A stretch of 64,000 nt of DNA from Leucobacter chromiisoli (GTDB lineage: Bacteria; Actinomycetota; Actinomycetes; Actinomycetales; Microbacteriaceae), in the NCBI RefSeq assembly GCF_016522505.1, contig NZ_JAEHOH010000006.1, positions 186,001 to 250,000 of the forward strand. The letters are read 5' to 3'. The notes under the pieces are model-generated. The model worked only from the letters and a program-made list of their open reading frames with translations, had not been told where the DNA came from and did not search any database. This document shows, in pieces, positions 56,903 to 64,000 of this stretch (positions are counted from its first letter, which is position 1; each line of letters starts with the position of its first letter). Both the position numbers and the translations under genes were made by a program.

Positions 56903-59900
56903 GCCTCGCCGGAATCGACCTCCTGCTCGAGCGCTCCGAGTCGTTCTCGCGGGCCCTCGACGCCAGCGGGATCGACGCGGAGTTCGCCGTCCCGGAGGGG
57001 CTGCGGGCGCCGCTGATCGCCGGGCTGATCCGCAGGCGCCGCGAGGCGGGGGACACCGGTGCGCTGCTCGTGATCGCCGCGACCAGCCGCGAGGCCGACG
57101 CCCTGCGGAGCGCGCTCGGCTCCCTGGTGCCCGACGCGGTGACGACCGAGTTCCCGGCGTGGGAGACGCTGCCCCACGAGCGGCTCAGCCCGAGCGCCGA
57201 GACGGTGGGCCGCCGAGCGGAGGCGCTGCGCCTGCTGCGCGAGCACGACGGATCCGTTCCGCTGATCGTCGTCGCGTCGGTGCGCGCCGCGCTGCAGCCC
57301 GTTTCGCCGCACGCCGTGAACGCCCGACCGATCCTGCTGCGCGCGGGCGAGCGCTCCGACGGCCTGGACGCGGTCGCCCGGGGCCTCGTGGAGCTGGCGT
57401 ACACGCGCGTGGACATGGTGACGCGCCGCGGCGAGTTCGCCGTGCGGGGCGGGATCCTCGACGTGTTCCCGCCCACCGCGGAGCAGGCGGTGCGCGTCGA
57501 CTTCTTCGGCGACGAGGTCGACCAGATCCGGCGCTTCGCCGTGTCGGATCAGCGGAGCGCCGGCGACCCGCTGCCCGGGCTCGAGCTCTGGCCCGCCCGC
57601 GAGCTGCTGCTGACCGACGAGGTGCGGGAGCGGGCGATCGACCTGCTGCCGCGCTTCCCGGCGTTGAGCACGCTGCTCGAGAAGATCGGCGAGGGCATCG
57701 CGGTCGAGGGCATGGAGAGCCTGCTGCCGCAGCTCGTGCCCGGGCTGCGGCCCCTCACCGCCCTGCTCCCCGCGGGCGGGGCGGTCGTGGTCGCCTCGCC
57801 CGAGCGCGTCGCCGGCCGGGCCGTGAGCCTCGCCGAGACGAACCGGGAGTTCCTCGAGGCCGCCTGGCACGCCGCGACGGCGGGCGCCGACGCGCCCGTG
57901 CCGACCGACGACAGCGGCATGCTGACGGTGGCCGAGCTGCGCGCGGGCGCGGCGGGCCGACCCTGGTGGACCGTCTCGGTGTTCGTCCCGGGCGAGGATC
58001 CCGGGGAGCCCGCGCCGAGCGGGGACGCGGACGGAGACCGCTCCCTCGGGAGCACCGGCGACCGGACCGCCGACGCGGCCGCGACCGCCTACGCGGCCGC
58101 GACCGCGATCACGGTGCACGGCGCGGCCGTCGCGCGCCCGGCGCCGGGCACGGAGCCGACCGGCGCCGCGATCCGGCACCTGCGCGACCGTCTGGCCGAG
58201 GGCTGGCGCGCGGTCGTCACCGCGCAGGGCGTCGGGCTCGTCGAGCGTGCTCGCGACGTGCTCGCGGAGGCCGGCGTCGCCGCCCGCATCGTCGACGAGC
58301 TGCCCCCGGAACTCGAGAGCGGGGTCGTGCACCTCGTCACCGGAACCGCGTGGACGGGCTTCGAGAGCGCGGAGGCGCGCCTGATCCTCGAGAGCGAAGC
58401 CGAGTTCTTCGGCCGCTCGATCGGCAGCCGCAACGCGAGCGGGCAGAAGCTCGCCAAGCGCCGCGGCAAGAACGTCGTCGACCCGCTGAAGCTCGTCGAG
58501 GGCGATTACGTCGTGCACGAGACGCACGGCATCGGCCGCTTCGTCGAGCTCACCCAGCGCATGGTGCCGACGGGCCCCGCGACCGGGCCGGGCGGGGGCA
58601 AGAGCAAGACGATGCGCGAGTACCTGGTGCTCGAGTACGCGTCCTCGAAGCGGGGCATGCCGAAGGACAAGCTCTACGTGCCGACGGATCAGCTCGACCA
58701 GCTGTCGCGCTACGTGGGCGGCGAGGCGCCGGCGCTGTCGAAGATGGGCGGCAGCGACTGGGCGAACGCGAAGAAGAAGGCCCGCAAGGCCGTGCGCGAC
58801 ATCGCCGTCGAACTCGTGAAGCTCTACTCGGCGCGCGTCTCGTCGAAGGGCTTCGCCTTCTCGCCGGACACGCCCTGGCAGCACGAGCTCGAGGAGGCCT
58901 TCCCCTACGCCGAGACGGTCGACCAGCTCACCACGATCGACGAGGTGAAGCGCGACATGGAGCGGCCGATCCCGATGGACCGCCTCATCTCGGGCGACGT
59001 CGGCTTCGGCAAGACCGAGATCGCGGTGCGCGCGGCGTTCAAGGCGGTGCAGGACGGCAAGCAGGTCGCGATGCTGGTGCCGACGACGCTGCTCGTCAAC
59101 CAGCACTACGAGACCTTCCAGGATCGCTTCGCGGGCTTCCCCGTGCGCCTGCGGCCGCTCAGCCGCTTCCAGAGCGATGCGGAGGCGAAGGACACGATCG
59201 ACGGCCTCGCCGCGGGCACGGTCGACGTGGTCATCGGCACGCACCGCCTGCTGTCCGAGAAGATCAACTACAAGGATCTCGGCCTGCTCATCATCGACGA
59301 GGAGCAGCGCTTCGGCGTCGAGCACAAGGACGCGCTGAAGAAGCTGAAGACGAACGTCGACATCCTCGCCATGAGCGCGACGCCGATCCCGCGAACGCTC
59401 GAGATGGCGGTGACGGGCATCCGCGAGATGTCGACCCTCGCCACCGCACCCGAGGACCGGCATCCGATCCTCACCTTCGTCGGGGCCCGTAGCGACAAGC
59501 AGATCGCGGCCGCGATCCGCCGGGAGATGCTGCGCGAGGGCCAGGTGTTCTTCGTGCACAACCGCGTGTCGTCGATCACCAGGGTCGCGGCGCAGCTCGC
59601 CGAGCTCGTGCCGGAGGCGCGCATCGCGGTGGCGCACGGCAAGCTCTCCGAGTCGCAGCTCGAGCAGGTCGTCGTCGACTTCTGGGAGCGCAGGTTCGAC
59701 GTGCTCGTCTCGACCACGATCATCGAGACCGGCCTCGACATCGCGAACGCGAACACGATCATCATCGACAACGCCGACAAGTACGGGCTCAGCCAGCTGC
59801 ACCAGCTGCGCGGCCGGGTCGGGCGCAGCCGCGAGCGCGCGTACGCCTACTTCCTGTACGACCCGGACCGCCCGCTCACCGAGCACGCCCACGAGCGGCT

Positions 59901-60630
59901 GGAGACGCTGGCGACGAACAACGAGCTGGGGTCGGGCATGCAGGTGGCCCTCAAGGACCTCGAGCTGCGCGGGGCGGGCAATCTGCTCGGCGGCGAGCAG
60001 TCCGGGCACATCGCCGGCGTCGGCTTCGACCTCTACCTGCGGATGATCGGCGAGGCCGTCTCGACCTTCAAGGGGGAGGAGACGCCGGGGACCTCCGAGC
60101 TGGTGCTCGAACTGCCCGTCGACGCGCACATCCCCGAGGAGTACGTGGAGAGCGAGCGGCTGCGACTCGAGGCCTACCAGAAGTTCTCGGCCGCCTCCCA
60201 CCCCCAGGCGCCGGAGGACCATGTCGCGCTGGTGCTCGAGGAGCTCATGGACCGGTACGGGGAGCCGCCGGTCGAGGTGCGGCGGCTCGCGGCGGTGTCG
60301 GCGCTGCGCCGGCGCGCCGCGAGGCTGGGGCTCGCCAAGGTCGTCGCCGCGGGAGCCGCCCTGCGCCTGGAGCCCGTCGAGCTGTCGGGCTCGCGCAGGA
60401 TGCGCATGAACCGCATGTACCCGGGCGCCCGCTTCACCGAGTCGACCGGGGTGCTGCAGGTGCCGCTGCCCGGTGCGGTGGAGAAGGGGGCGGGATCCCG
60501 CAGCCCGCTCGCCGGGGTCGGCGCGCGGCGGGGAGCCGACGCGGCGGCCGACGGCGACGTCGTGGCCTGGGCCGGGCGTGTGCTCGCCACGCTGCTGGAG
60601 GAGGAGCCGGCGGCTCAGGGCGGGGAGTGA
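56899..60630 (+). CDS. mfd: Transcription-repair coupling factor Mfd
   Basis: 1243 residues. Displaces RNA polymerase stalled at DNA lesions and recruits UvrAB. UvrB-homology module at the N-terminus, RNA-polymerase-interacting domain at about 530-620, then the translocase with GDVGFGKT at 699-706 and DEEQ at 800-803, the LRGRVGRSRERAYAY motif and the C-terminal TRCF domain. A Gly/Ala/Asp-rich insert is near 370-410. Translation coupled with pth. Confidence 0.96.
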   Translation: MSLAGIDLLLERSESFSRALDASGIDAEFAVPEGLRAPLIAGLIRRRREAGDTGALLVIAATSREADALRSALGSLVPDAVTTEFPAWETLPHERLSPSAETVGRRAEALRLLREHDGSVPLIVVASVRAALQPVSPHAVNARPILLRAGERSDGLDAVARGLVELAYTRVDMVTRRGEFAVRGGILDVFPPTAEQAVRVDFFGDEVDQIRRFAVSDQRSAGDPLPGLELWPARELLLTDEVRERAIDLLPRFPALSTLLEKIGEGIAVEGMESLLPQLVPGLRPLTALLPAGGAVVVASPERVAGRAVSLAETNREFLEAAWHAATAGADAPVPTDDSGMLTVAELRAGAAGRPWWTVSVFVPGEDPGEPAPSGDADGDRSLGSTGDRTADAAATAYAAATAITVHGAAVARPAPGTEPTGAAIRHLRDRLAEGWRAVVTAQGVGLVERARDVLAEAGVAARIVDELPPELESGVVHLVTGTAWTGFESAEARLILESEAEFFGRSIGSRNASGQKLAKRRGKNVVDPLKLVEGDYVVHETHGIGRFVELTQRMVPTGPATGPGGGKSKTMREYLVLEYASSKRGMPKDKLYVPTDQLDQLSRYVGGEAPALSKMGGSDWANAKKKARKAVRDIAVELVKLYSARVSSKGFAFSPDTPWQHELEEAFPYAETVDQLTTIDEVKRDMERPIPMDRLISGDVGFGKTEIAVRAAFKAVQDGKQVAMLVPTTLLVNQHYETFQDRFAGFPVRLRPLSRFQSDAEAKDTIDGLAAGTVDVVIGTHRLLSEKINYKDLGLLIIDEEQRFGVEHKDALKKLKTNVDILAMSATPIPRTLEMAVTGIREMSTLATAPEDRHPILTFVGARSDKQIAAAIRREMLREGQVFFVHNRVSSITRVAAQLAELVPEARIAVAHGKLSESQLEQVVVDFWERRFDVLVSTTIIETGLDIANANTIIIDNADKYGLSQLHQLRGRVGRSRERAYAYFLYDPDRPLTEHAHERLETLATNNELGSGMQVALKDLELRGAGNLLGGEQSGHIAGVGFDLYLRMIGEAVSTFKGEETPGTSELVLELPVDAHIPEEYVESERLRLEAYQKFSAASHPQAPEDHVALVLEELMDRYGEPPVEVRRLAAVSALRRRAARLGLAKVVAAGAALRLEPVELSGSRRMRMNRMYPGARFTESTGVLQVPLPGAVEKGAGSRSPLAGVGARRGADAAADGDVVAWAGRVLATLLEEEPAAQGGE

Positions 60631-60683
60631 GGCCGGGGACGGGCGGCTCCGCCGCGTCCCGACCGGCGCTCCGCCTCGAACGC

Positions 60684-60719
60684 CTCCGGCCCGGCGACTG
60701 CTGAGCCGCCGGGCCGGAG
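60684..60719. terminator. Bidirectional terminator between mfd and the convergent lipoprotein
   Basis: A perfect 13-bp stem (60684-60696 with 60707-60719) and a ten-base loop. Confidence 0.85.
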
Positions 60720-60768
60720 AACGGCCCCCGAGGGGACGCGGATCCCGAGAGGATCCCGAGTGCGGGGA

Positions 60769-61272
60769 CTAGCCCGCGTTGCAGAGCTCCTGCATCTCCT
60801 TGCCGGCCTCCGTCATGGAGGTCGCCCGCTCCTGCATGTCGGTGGAGAGCTGCTGGGCCTCGGCCTGGAAGGCCTCGATCTCGGCCATCGCGTTGGGGTC
60901 GCTGTAGTCGATGTTGCTCATGTCGGGGATCTCGAAGCCCGAGATGATCTCGACGAAGCCCTGGTACTCGGTCGCGAACTTGTCGAGCGCCGCCGAGACC
61001 TCCTCGTTGGTGACCTCCTCCTGCGCCTTCTCGAGGCCGGCGGTGACGGGCTCGAAGGCGGCGGCGAAGTCGACCTCGCCACCCTCCTCGGTCATCGACT
61101 GCATCAGCTCGTTGGCGTTGGCCTGCGCCTCGCTGGTGACGTCGTTCATCGCGTCGTCGGCGATCTTGCAGGCCTCGGCGACGCTCTGCCCGCCGGAGCA
61201 CGCGGTCATCCCGAGCGCCAGCGTGACGGTCGCGAGCAGGCCGCCGACGCGGACCAGTGCCTTCTTTTCCAT
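60769..61272 (-). CDS. Small predicted lipoprotein of unknown function
   Basis: 167 residues. Signal peptide with basic start (MEKK), hydrophobic core and lipobox MTAC; lipidated Cys at about residue 25. The mature part is acidic and mostly helical, rich in Glu/Ala/Met/Gln with a possible coiled coil, and has two further cysteines (EACK, ELCNAG) that could form a disulfide. No domain recognised. AAGGGG lies upstream of the ATG. Divergent from mazG. Confidence 0.8.
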   Translation of the reverse strand: MEKKALVRVGGLLATVTLALGMTACSGGQSVAEACKIADDAMNDVTSEAQANANELMQSMTEEGGEVDFAAAFEPVTAGLEKAQEEVTNEEVSAALDKFATEYQGFVEIISGFEIPDMSNIDYSDPNAMAEIEAFQAEAQQLSTDMQERATSMTEAGKEMQELCNAG

Positions 61273-61408
61273 GAGTGTTCCCCTTGCGTGAAGTGTGAGG
61301 CGCGCGACATCCGTCGAGGAAGCGGCGCCGGCCGTGCGGCCTCAGGCAGTCTAATCGGCCGAACCGACGCTCGCGAACTCTCCAGCCGCCCGACGATAGG
61401 CTGAAATC
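61273..61408. promoter_or_regulatory. Intergenic region with leaderless mazG promoter
   Basis: TAGGCT at 61397-61402 is followed by six bases and the mazG ATG. No ribosome site. The lipoprotein gene start, with AAGGGG, is on the other side. Confidence 0.55.
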
Positions 61409-62140
61409 ATGGATGCGGCCAGCGACGAAGCAGCGGACGGATCGGCGACCGTGCGGGAGCCCATGGATCGCCTGCGCGAGACCGTGCGGCGGCTGGTATC
61501 GCCCGGCGGGTGCGCGTGGCACGAGGAGCAGACGCACGAGAGCCTCACCCCCTTCCTCGTCGAGGAGGCCGCCGAGTTCATCGACGCCGTGGAGCGGGGA
61601 CTGCCCGCCGAGGAGGTGCGGGGCGAGCTGGGCGACGTGCTCTACCAGGTGCTCTTCCACGCCGCGATCGCCGAGCGCGACGGCGAGGGCTACGAGCTCG
61701 ACGCCGTCGCCGACGCGCTGAACGAGAAGCTGATCGCCCGTCACCCCCACGTCTTCGGCGATCGCGGTCACATGACTGTCGACGAGCTGCACGCGGAGTG
61801 GGAGCGACTCAAGGAGGACGCCGCCGGCGAGGAGCGGGGCAGCCGCGGGGTGCTGGACGGGATCCCGCAGGGCATGCCGACGCTCGCCCGCGCCGCGAAG
61901 GTGGTCGAGCGGCTCAAGCGGGCCCAGCTGATCAACCCGGACGACGCGGTCGGGGTCGAGGGGGATCCGCTGGCGGGCTCGTTCGGACCTGACGCCCGGC
62001 GCATCGCGGAGGTCGGGATCGGCGACGCGATCCTGAACCTCGTGACCCGGGCGAACGCGGCCGGGGTCGATCCGGATCGCGCCCTGCGCGGCGCGGTGGA
62101 CCGGCTCGCGGCGCGGGTGACGCACTCCTCCGGGGAGTGA
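61409..62140 (+). CDS. mazG: MazG-family nucleoside triphosphate pyrophosphohydrolase
   Basis: 243 residues. The metal-binding EExxE...ExxD pattern is seen as EEAAEFIDAVE and RGELGDVLYQVLFHA; CAWHEEQTHESL is the N-terminal signature. Hydrolyses (d)NTPs to monophosphates, a house-cleaning role. The C-terminal half is a degenerate second copy, as in full-length MazG. mfd-mazG is a common neighbourhood in this bacterial group. Confidence 0.93.
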   Translation: MDAASDEAADGSATVREPMDRLRETVRRLVSPGGCAWHEEQTHESLTPFLVEEAAEFIDAVERGLPAEEVRGELGDVLYQVLFHAAIAERDGEGYELDAVADALNEKLIARHPHVFGDRGHMTVDELHAEWERLKEDAAGEERGSRGVLDGIPQGMPTLARAAKVVERLKRAQLINPDDAVGVEGDPLAGSFGPDARRIAEVGIGDAILNLVTRANAAGVDPDRALRGAVDRLAARVTHSSGE

Positions 62141-62150
62141 CGAGCCGGGC

Positions 62151-63017
62151 CTAGGGGATCAGGCCGGCGCGACGCGCCGCCGACACCGCGGCGTGGCGGG
62201 AGGGGGCCTCGAGCTTCGTCATCGCGGTCTTCAGGTAGCTCTTGACCGTGCTCTCGGTGAGACCCAGGAGGGCGCCGATGCGCGCGTTCGTGCTGCCGAG
62301 GGCCGCGCAGGAGAGCACGTCCACCTCGCGGGGCGAGAGGCGCACCTCCGGCGCCTCCCGCACCTCCCGCGCCTCGGGCGAGCCCGCGCGGCCGAGCTGC
62401 GCGAGCCGCCGCTCGACCGCGGAGAGCCGCCCCCGCAGCTCGGGGTCGGCGACCCCGGAGGCGATGCTGCGCAGCTCGGCGTAGCTCTCGCGCAGCTCCT
62501 CCAGCGCACCCGCCGGGATGGCGCTCGGCGCGCTCTCGGCGAGCAGCGACGCCGTGCGGCGGGAGACCTCGTCGCGCACCCGCAGCTCCCGCGCAAGCCC
62601 GTCGACGATCGCGCAGGCCGGCCCCGAGAGCGCGCCCGCCGGGGCGGTGCGGCCCCGGGCGGCCCCGTAGAGCACGGCCCGCGTCCGCCCGTCGACGATC
62701 ACGGGGAAGGCAACGAGTGCGACGATGCCCTCGCTGAGCACCTGCCGGTCGTAGTCGTGGGTGATGTGGAGGGAGCGCTCGTAGTCGGAGGTGAGACGCG
62801 GCCGGCGCTCGGCGATCGCCCTGCCGCCGAGGCCCCGTCCGGTCCGCACCTCGAGCCCCTCGAGATTCGAGGTGCGGGTGCCCGAGAGCGAGGTGATGGT
62901 GGCGACGTCGTGAGATCCGTAGCCGGCGAACACGACGGGGAACCCCGTGGCGCGTCCGAAGTCGGCCACGGCCCGGTCGAGGAGCTGCGGCTCCGTCAGC
63001 CTGTCTGATCGCTGCAC
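62151..63017 (-). CDS. GAF-LuxR transcriptional regulator, RamA-like
   Basis: 288 residues from GTG 63017, the only plausible in-frame start before the gene would enter the divergent synthetase. A GAF-type sensor (about 10-160) is joined to a C-terminal LuxR HTH (LSPREVDVLSCAALGSTNARIGALLGLTESTVKSYL). Length, architecture and divergence from an acyl-CoA synthetase match RamA of Corynebacterium, a regulator of acetate metabolism; orthology is inferred. A minus-strand TATATT (63062-63057) is the likely -10. Confidence 0.82.
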   Translation of the reverse strand: MQRSDRLTEPQLLDRAVADFGRATGFPVVFAGYGSHDVATITSLSGTRTSNLEGLEVRTGRGLGGRAIAERRPRLTSDYERSLHITHDYDRQVLSEGIVALVAFPVIVDGRTRAVLYGAARGRTAPAGALSGPACAIVDGLARELRVRDEVSRRTASLLAESAPSAIPAGALEELRESYAELRSIASGVADPELRGRLSAVERRLAQLGRAGSPEAREVREAPEVRLSPREVDVLSCAALGSTNARIGALLGLTESTVKSYLKTAMTKLEAPSRHAAVSAARRAGLIP

Positions 63018-63035
63018 TGCGATACCAACTTTCGA

Positions 63036-63066
63036 GGGTATTCGGACGTACCCGCAAATATATATC
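63036..63066. promoter_or_regulatory. Divergent promoter and LuxR-type inverted repeat
   Basis: GGGTA (63036-63040) and TACCC (63049-63053) form an 18-bp dyad. Next to it an AT-rich patch (63056-63066) could provide the -10 elements of both divergent genes. Confidence 0.4.
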
Positions 63067-63140
63067 GTGATGGCGCACCGATCAACGACGGGAGAGGCAC
63101 GGGTCGACGACGACCTCGTGCGGGGTTCGAAGGAGAACAC

Positions 63141-64000
63141 ATGCTCGCAGCGCAGCACCGGCCGACGGGGCCCGGCTACCGATCCGTCCGGGACCGCAGC
63201 ACGCGGGATCCGGCCTCGTTCTGGCTCGAAGCCGCGGAGAGCGTCGACTGGACGAGACCCCCGGCCACCGCGCTCGAGGAGCGCGGCGAGTCCGAGTGGC
63301 GGTGGTTCCCCGACGGAGAGCTGAACGTCAGCCGCAACGCCCTGGACCGGCACGTGGAGGCGGGCCGCGGCGGAAGCCCGCCCTCGTCTACGACTCCGCG
63401 ATGACCGGGACCCGCGTCTCGCTCACCTACGGCGAGCTCCGCGACCGGGTGGCCCGCTTCGCGGGAGCGCTGCGGGACCGCGGCGTCGGCGTCGGGGACC
63501 GGGTGCTCGTGTACCTGCCGATGATCCCCGAGGCGGTGGTCGCGATGCTCGCCTGCGCCAGGATCGGCGCGATCCACTCGGTCGTGTTCGGCGGCTTCGC
63601 GTCGAGCGAGCTCGCGGTGCGCATCGCCGACGCGAAGCCGAAGGCGGTCGTCACGGCCTCCGGCGGCCTCGAGCCGGGGCGCGCCGTCGAGTACCTGCCG
63701 CTGCTGCGCCGGGCGCTCGACATCGCCGGCGCCGGCTGCGGGGTCGAGTGCGTCGTCGTCGCCGACCGGGCCGCGGTGCCCGGCAGCGCGAGCGACTACG
63801 CCGACGACCCCGAGATCGCGTGGCTCGACTGGGCGTTGGTCGAGTCGGCGGCGACCCCCGCCGAGCCGTTGGCGGTGCCCTCCGATCACCCGCTCTACGT
63901 GCTCTACACGTCGGGCACGACGGGCAGCCCGAAGGGCGTCGTCCGCGACAGCGGCGGCTACGCCGTCGCACTCAGCTGGGCGATGCGCAGCATCTACGGC
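63141..64000 (+). pseudogene. prpE: Propionyl-CoA synthetase (AMP-forming), frameshifted and cut by the window end
   Basis: The N-terminal part (63141 to about 63375) is the acetyl-CoA synthetase cap (ASFWLEAAESVDW, FPDGELNVSRNALDRHV). The frame then breaks: one base appears missing at about 63373-63377 (GGAAGC where GGAAAGC would restore Gly-Lys-Pro). From there the second frame runs open to 64000 with YDSAMTG, VLVYLPMIPEAVVAMLACARIGA, SVVFGGFAS and the AMP loop YTSGTTGSPKGV. The RDSGGYAVAL continuation is typical of PrpE rather than Acs. GAAGGAG precedes ATG 63141. Genuine pseudogene or assembly error cannot be told apart here. Confidence 0.75.

Overview
The window is a contiguous stretch of a high-GC Gram-positive (Actinomycetota) chromosome. 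GC is high throughout, GTG starts are common, and start/stop overlaps of 1-4 bases link most neighbouring genes. At least eight promoters place the -10 hexamer 6-7 bases before a start codon, as expected for leaderless mRNAs. The order sua5-wecA-atpI-atpBEFHAGDC, the metG-tatD-rsmA-ispE block and the tRNA-Gln-glmU-prs...rplY-pth-mfd-mazG block are familiar from Microbacteriaceae. A Leucobacter-like member of that family is my best guess from protein resemblance; it is not proven here.

Layout. 1-9,960 (+): tRNA-modification gene, lipid-linked glycan transferase and the complete F1Fo ATP synthase operon, closed by a strong hairpin. 10,159-12,947 (+): zinc alcohol dehydrogenase, YaaA and a PP2C phosphatase. 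12,944-22,511: a two-armed carbohydrate (probably polyol or ketose) locus. The minus arm encodes a DeoR regulator, class II aldolase and polyol dehydrogenase. The plus arm encodes an ABC importer without its ATPase, an FGGY kinase, a second DeoR and a PfkB kinase. A palindromic operator candidate lies between the arms. 22,537-28,410: GabT, then metG-tatD-rsmA-ispE.

28,411-32,708 is an accessory, repeat-rich segment. It holds a frame-disrupted lipoprotein gene, a DUF222/HNH gene, a FrnE-type DsbA protein and a small Cys-rich protein, with at least six different short tandem repeats in and between them. 32,709-35,499: ABC-F ATPase and a Pr6Pr membrane protein. 35,529-47,040 (-): a six-gene glycogen operon glgP-glgB-glgC-glgA-glgX-GH13. 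This order is typical of alphaproteobacteria rather than actinobacteria, and I consider it a horizontal-transfer candidate.

47,168-50,784: stand-alone trpF, a TetR/amidase pair and a MarR gene. 50,974-62,140: tRNA-Gln, glmU, prs, gnd (-), rplY, pth, mfd, a small lipoprotein (-) and mazG. 62,151-64,000: a GAF-LuxR regulator (RamA-like) divergent from a propionyl-CoA synthetase gene that is frameshifted and runs off the window.

Together the genes describe central energy metabolism, sugar import and breakdown, glycogen storage and turnover, and housekeeping translation and repair. Two genes carry frame breaks, which may be real decay or assembly error.
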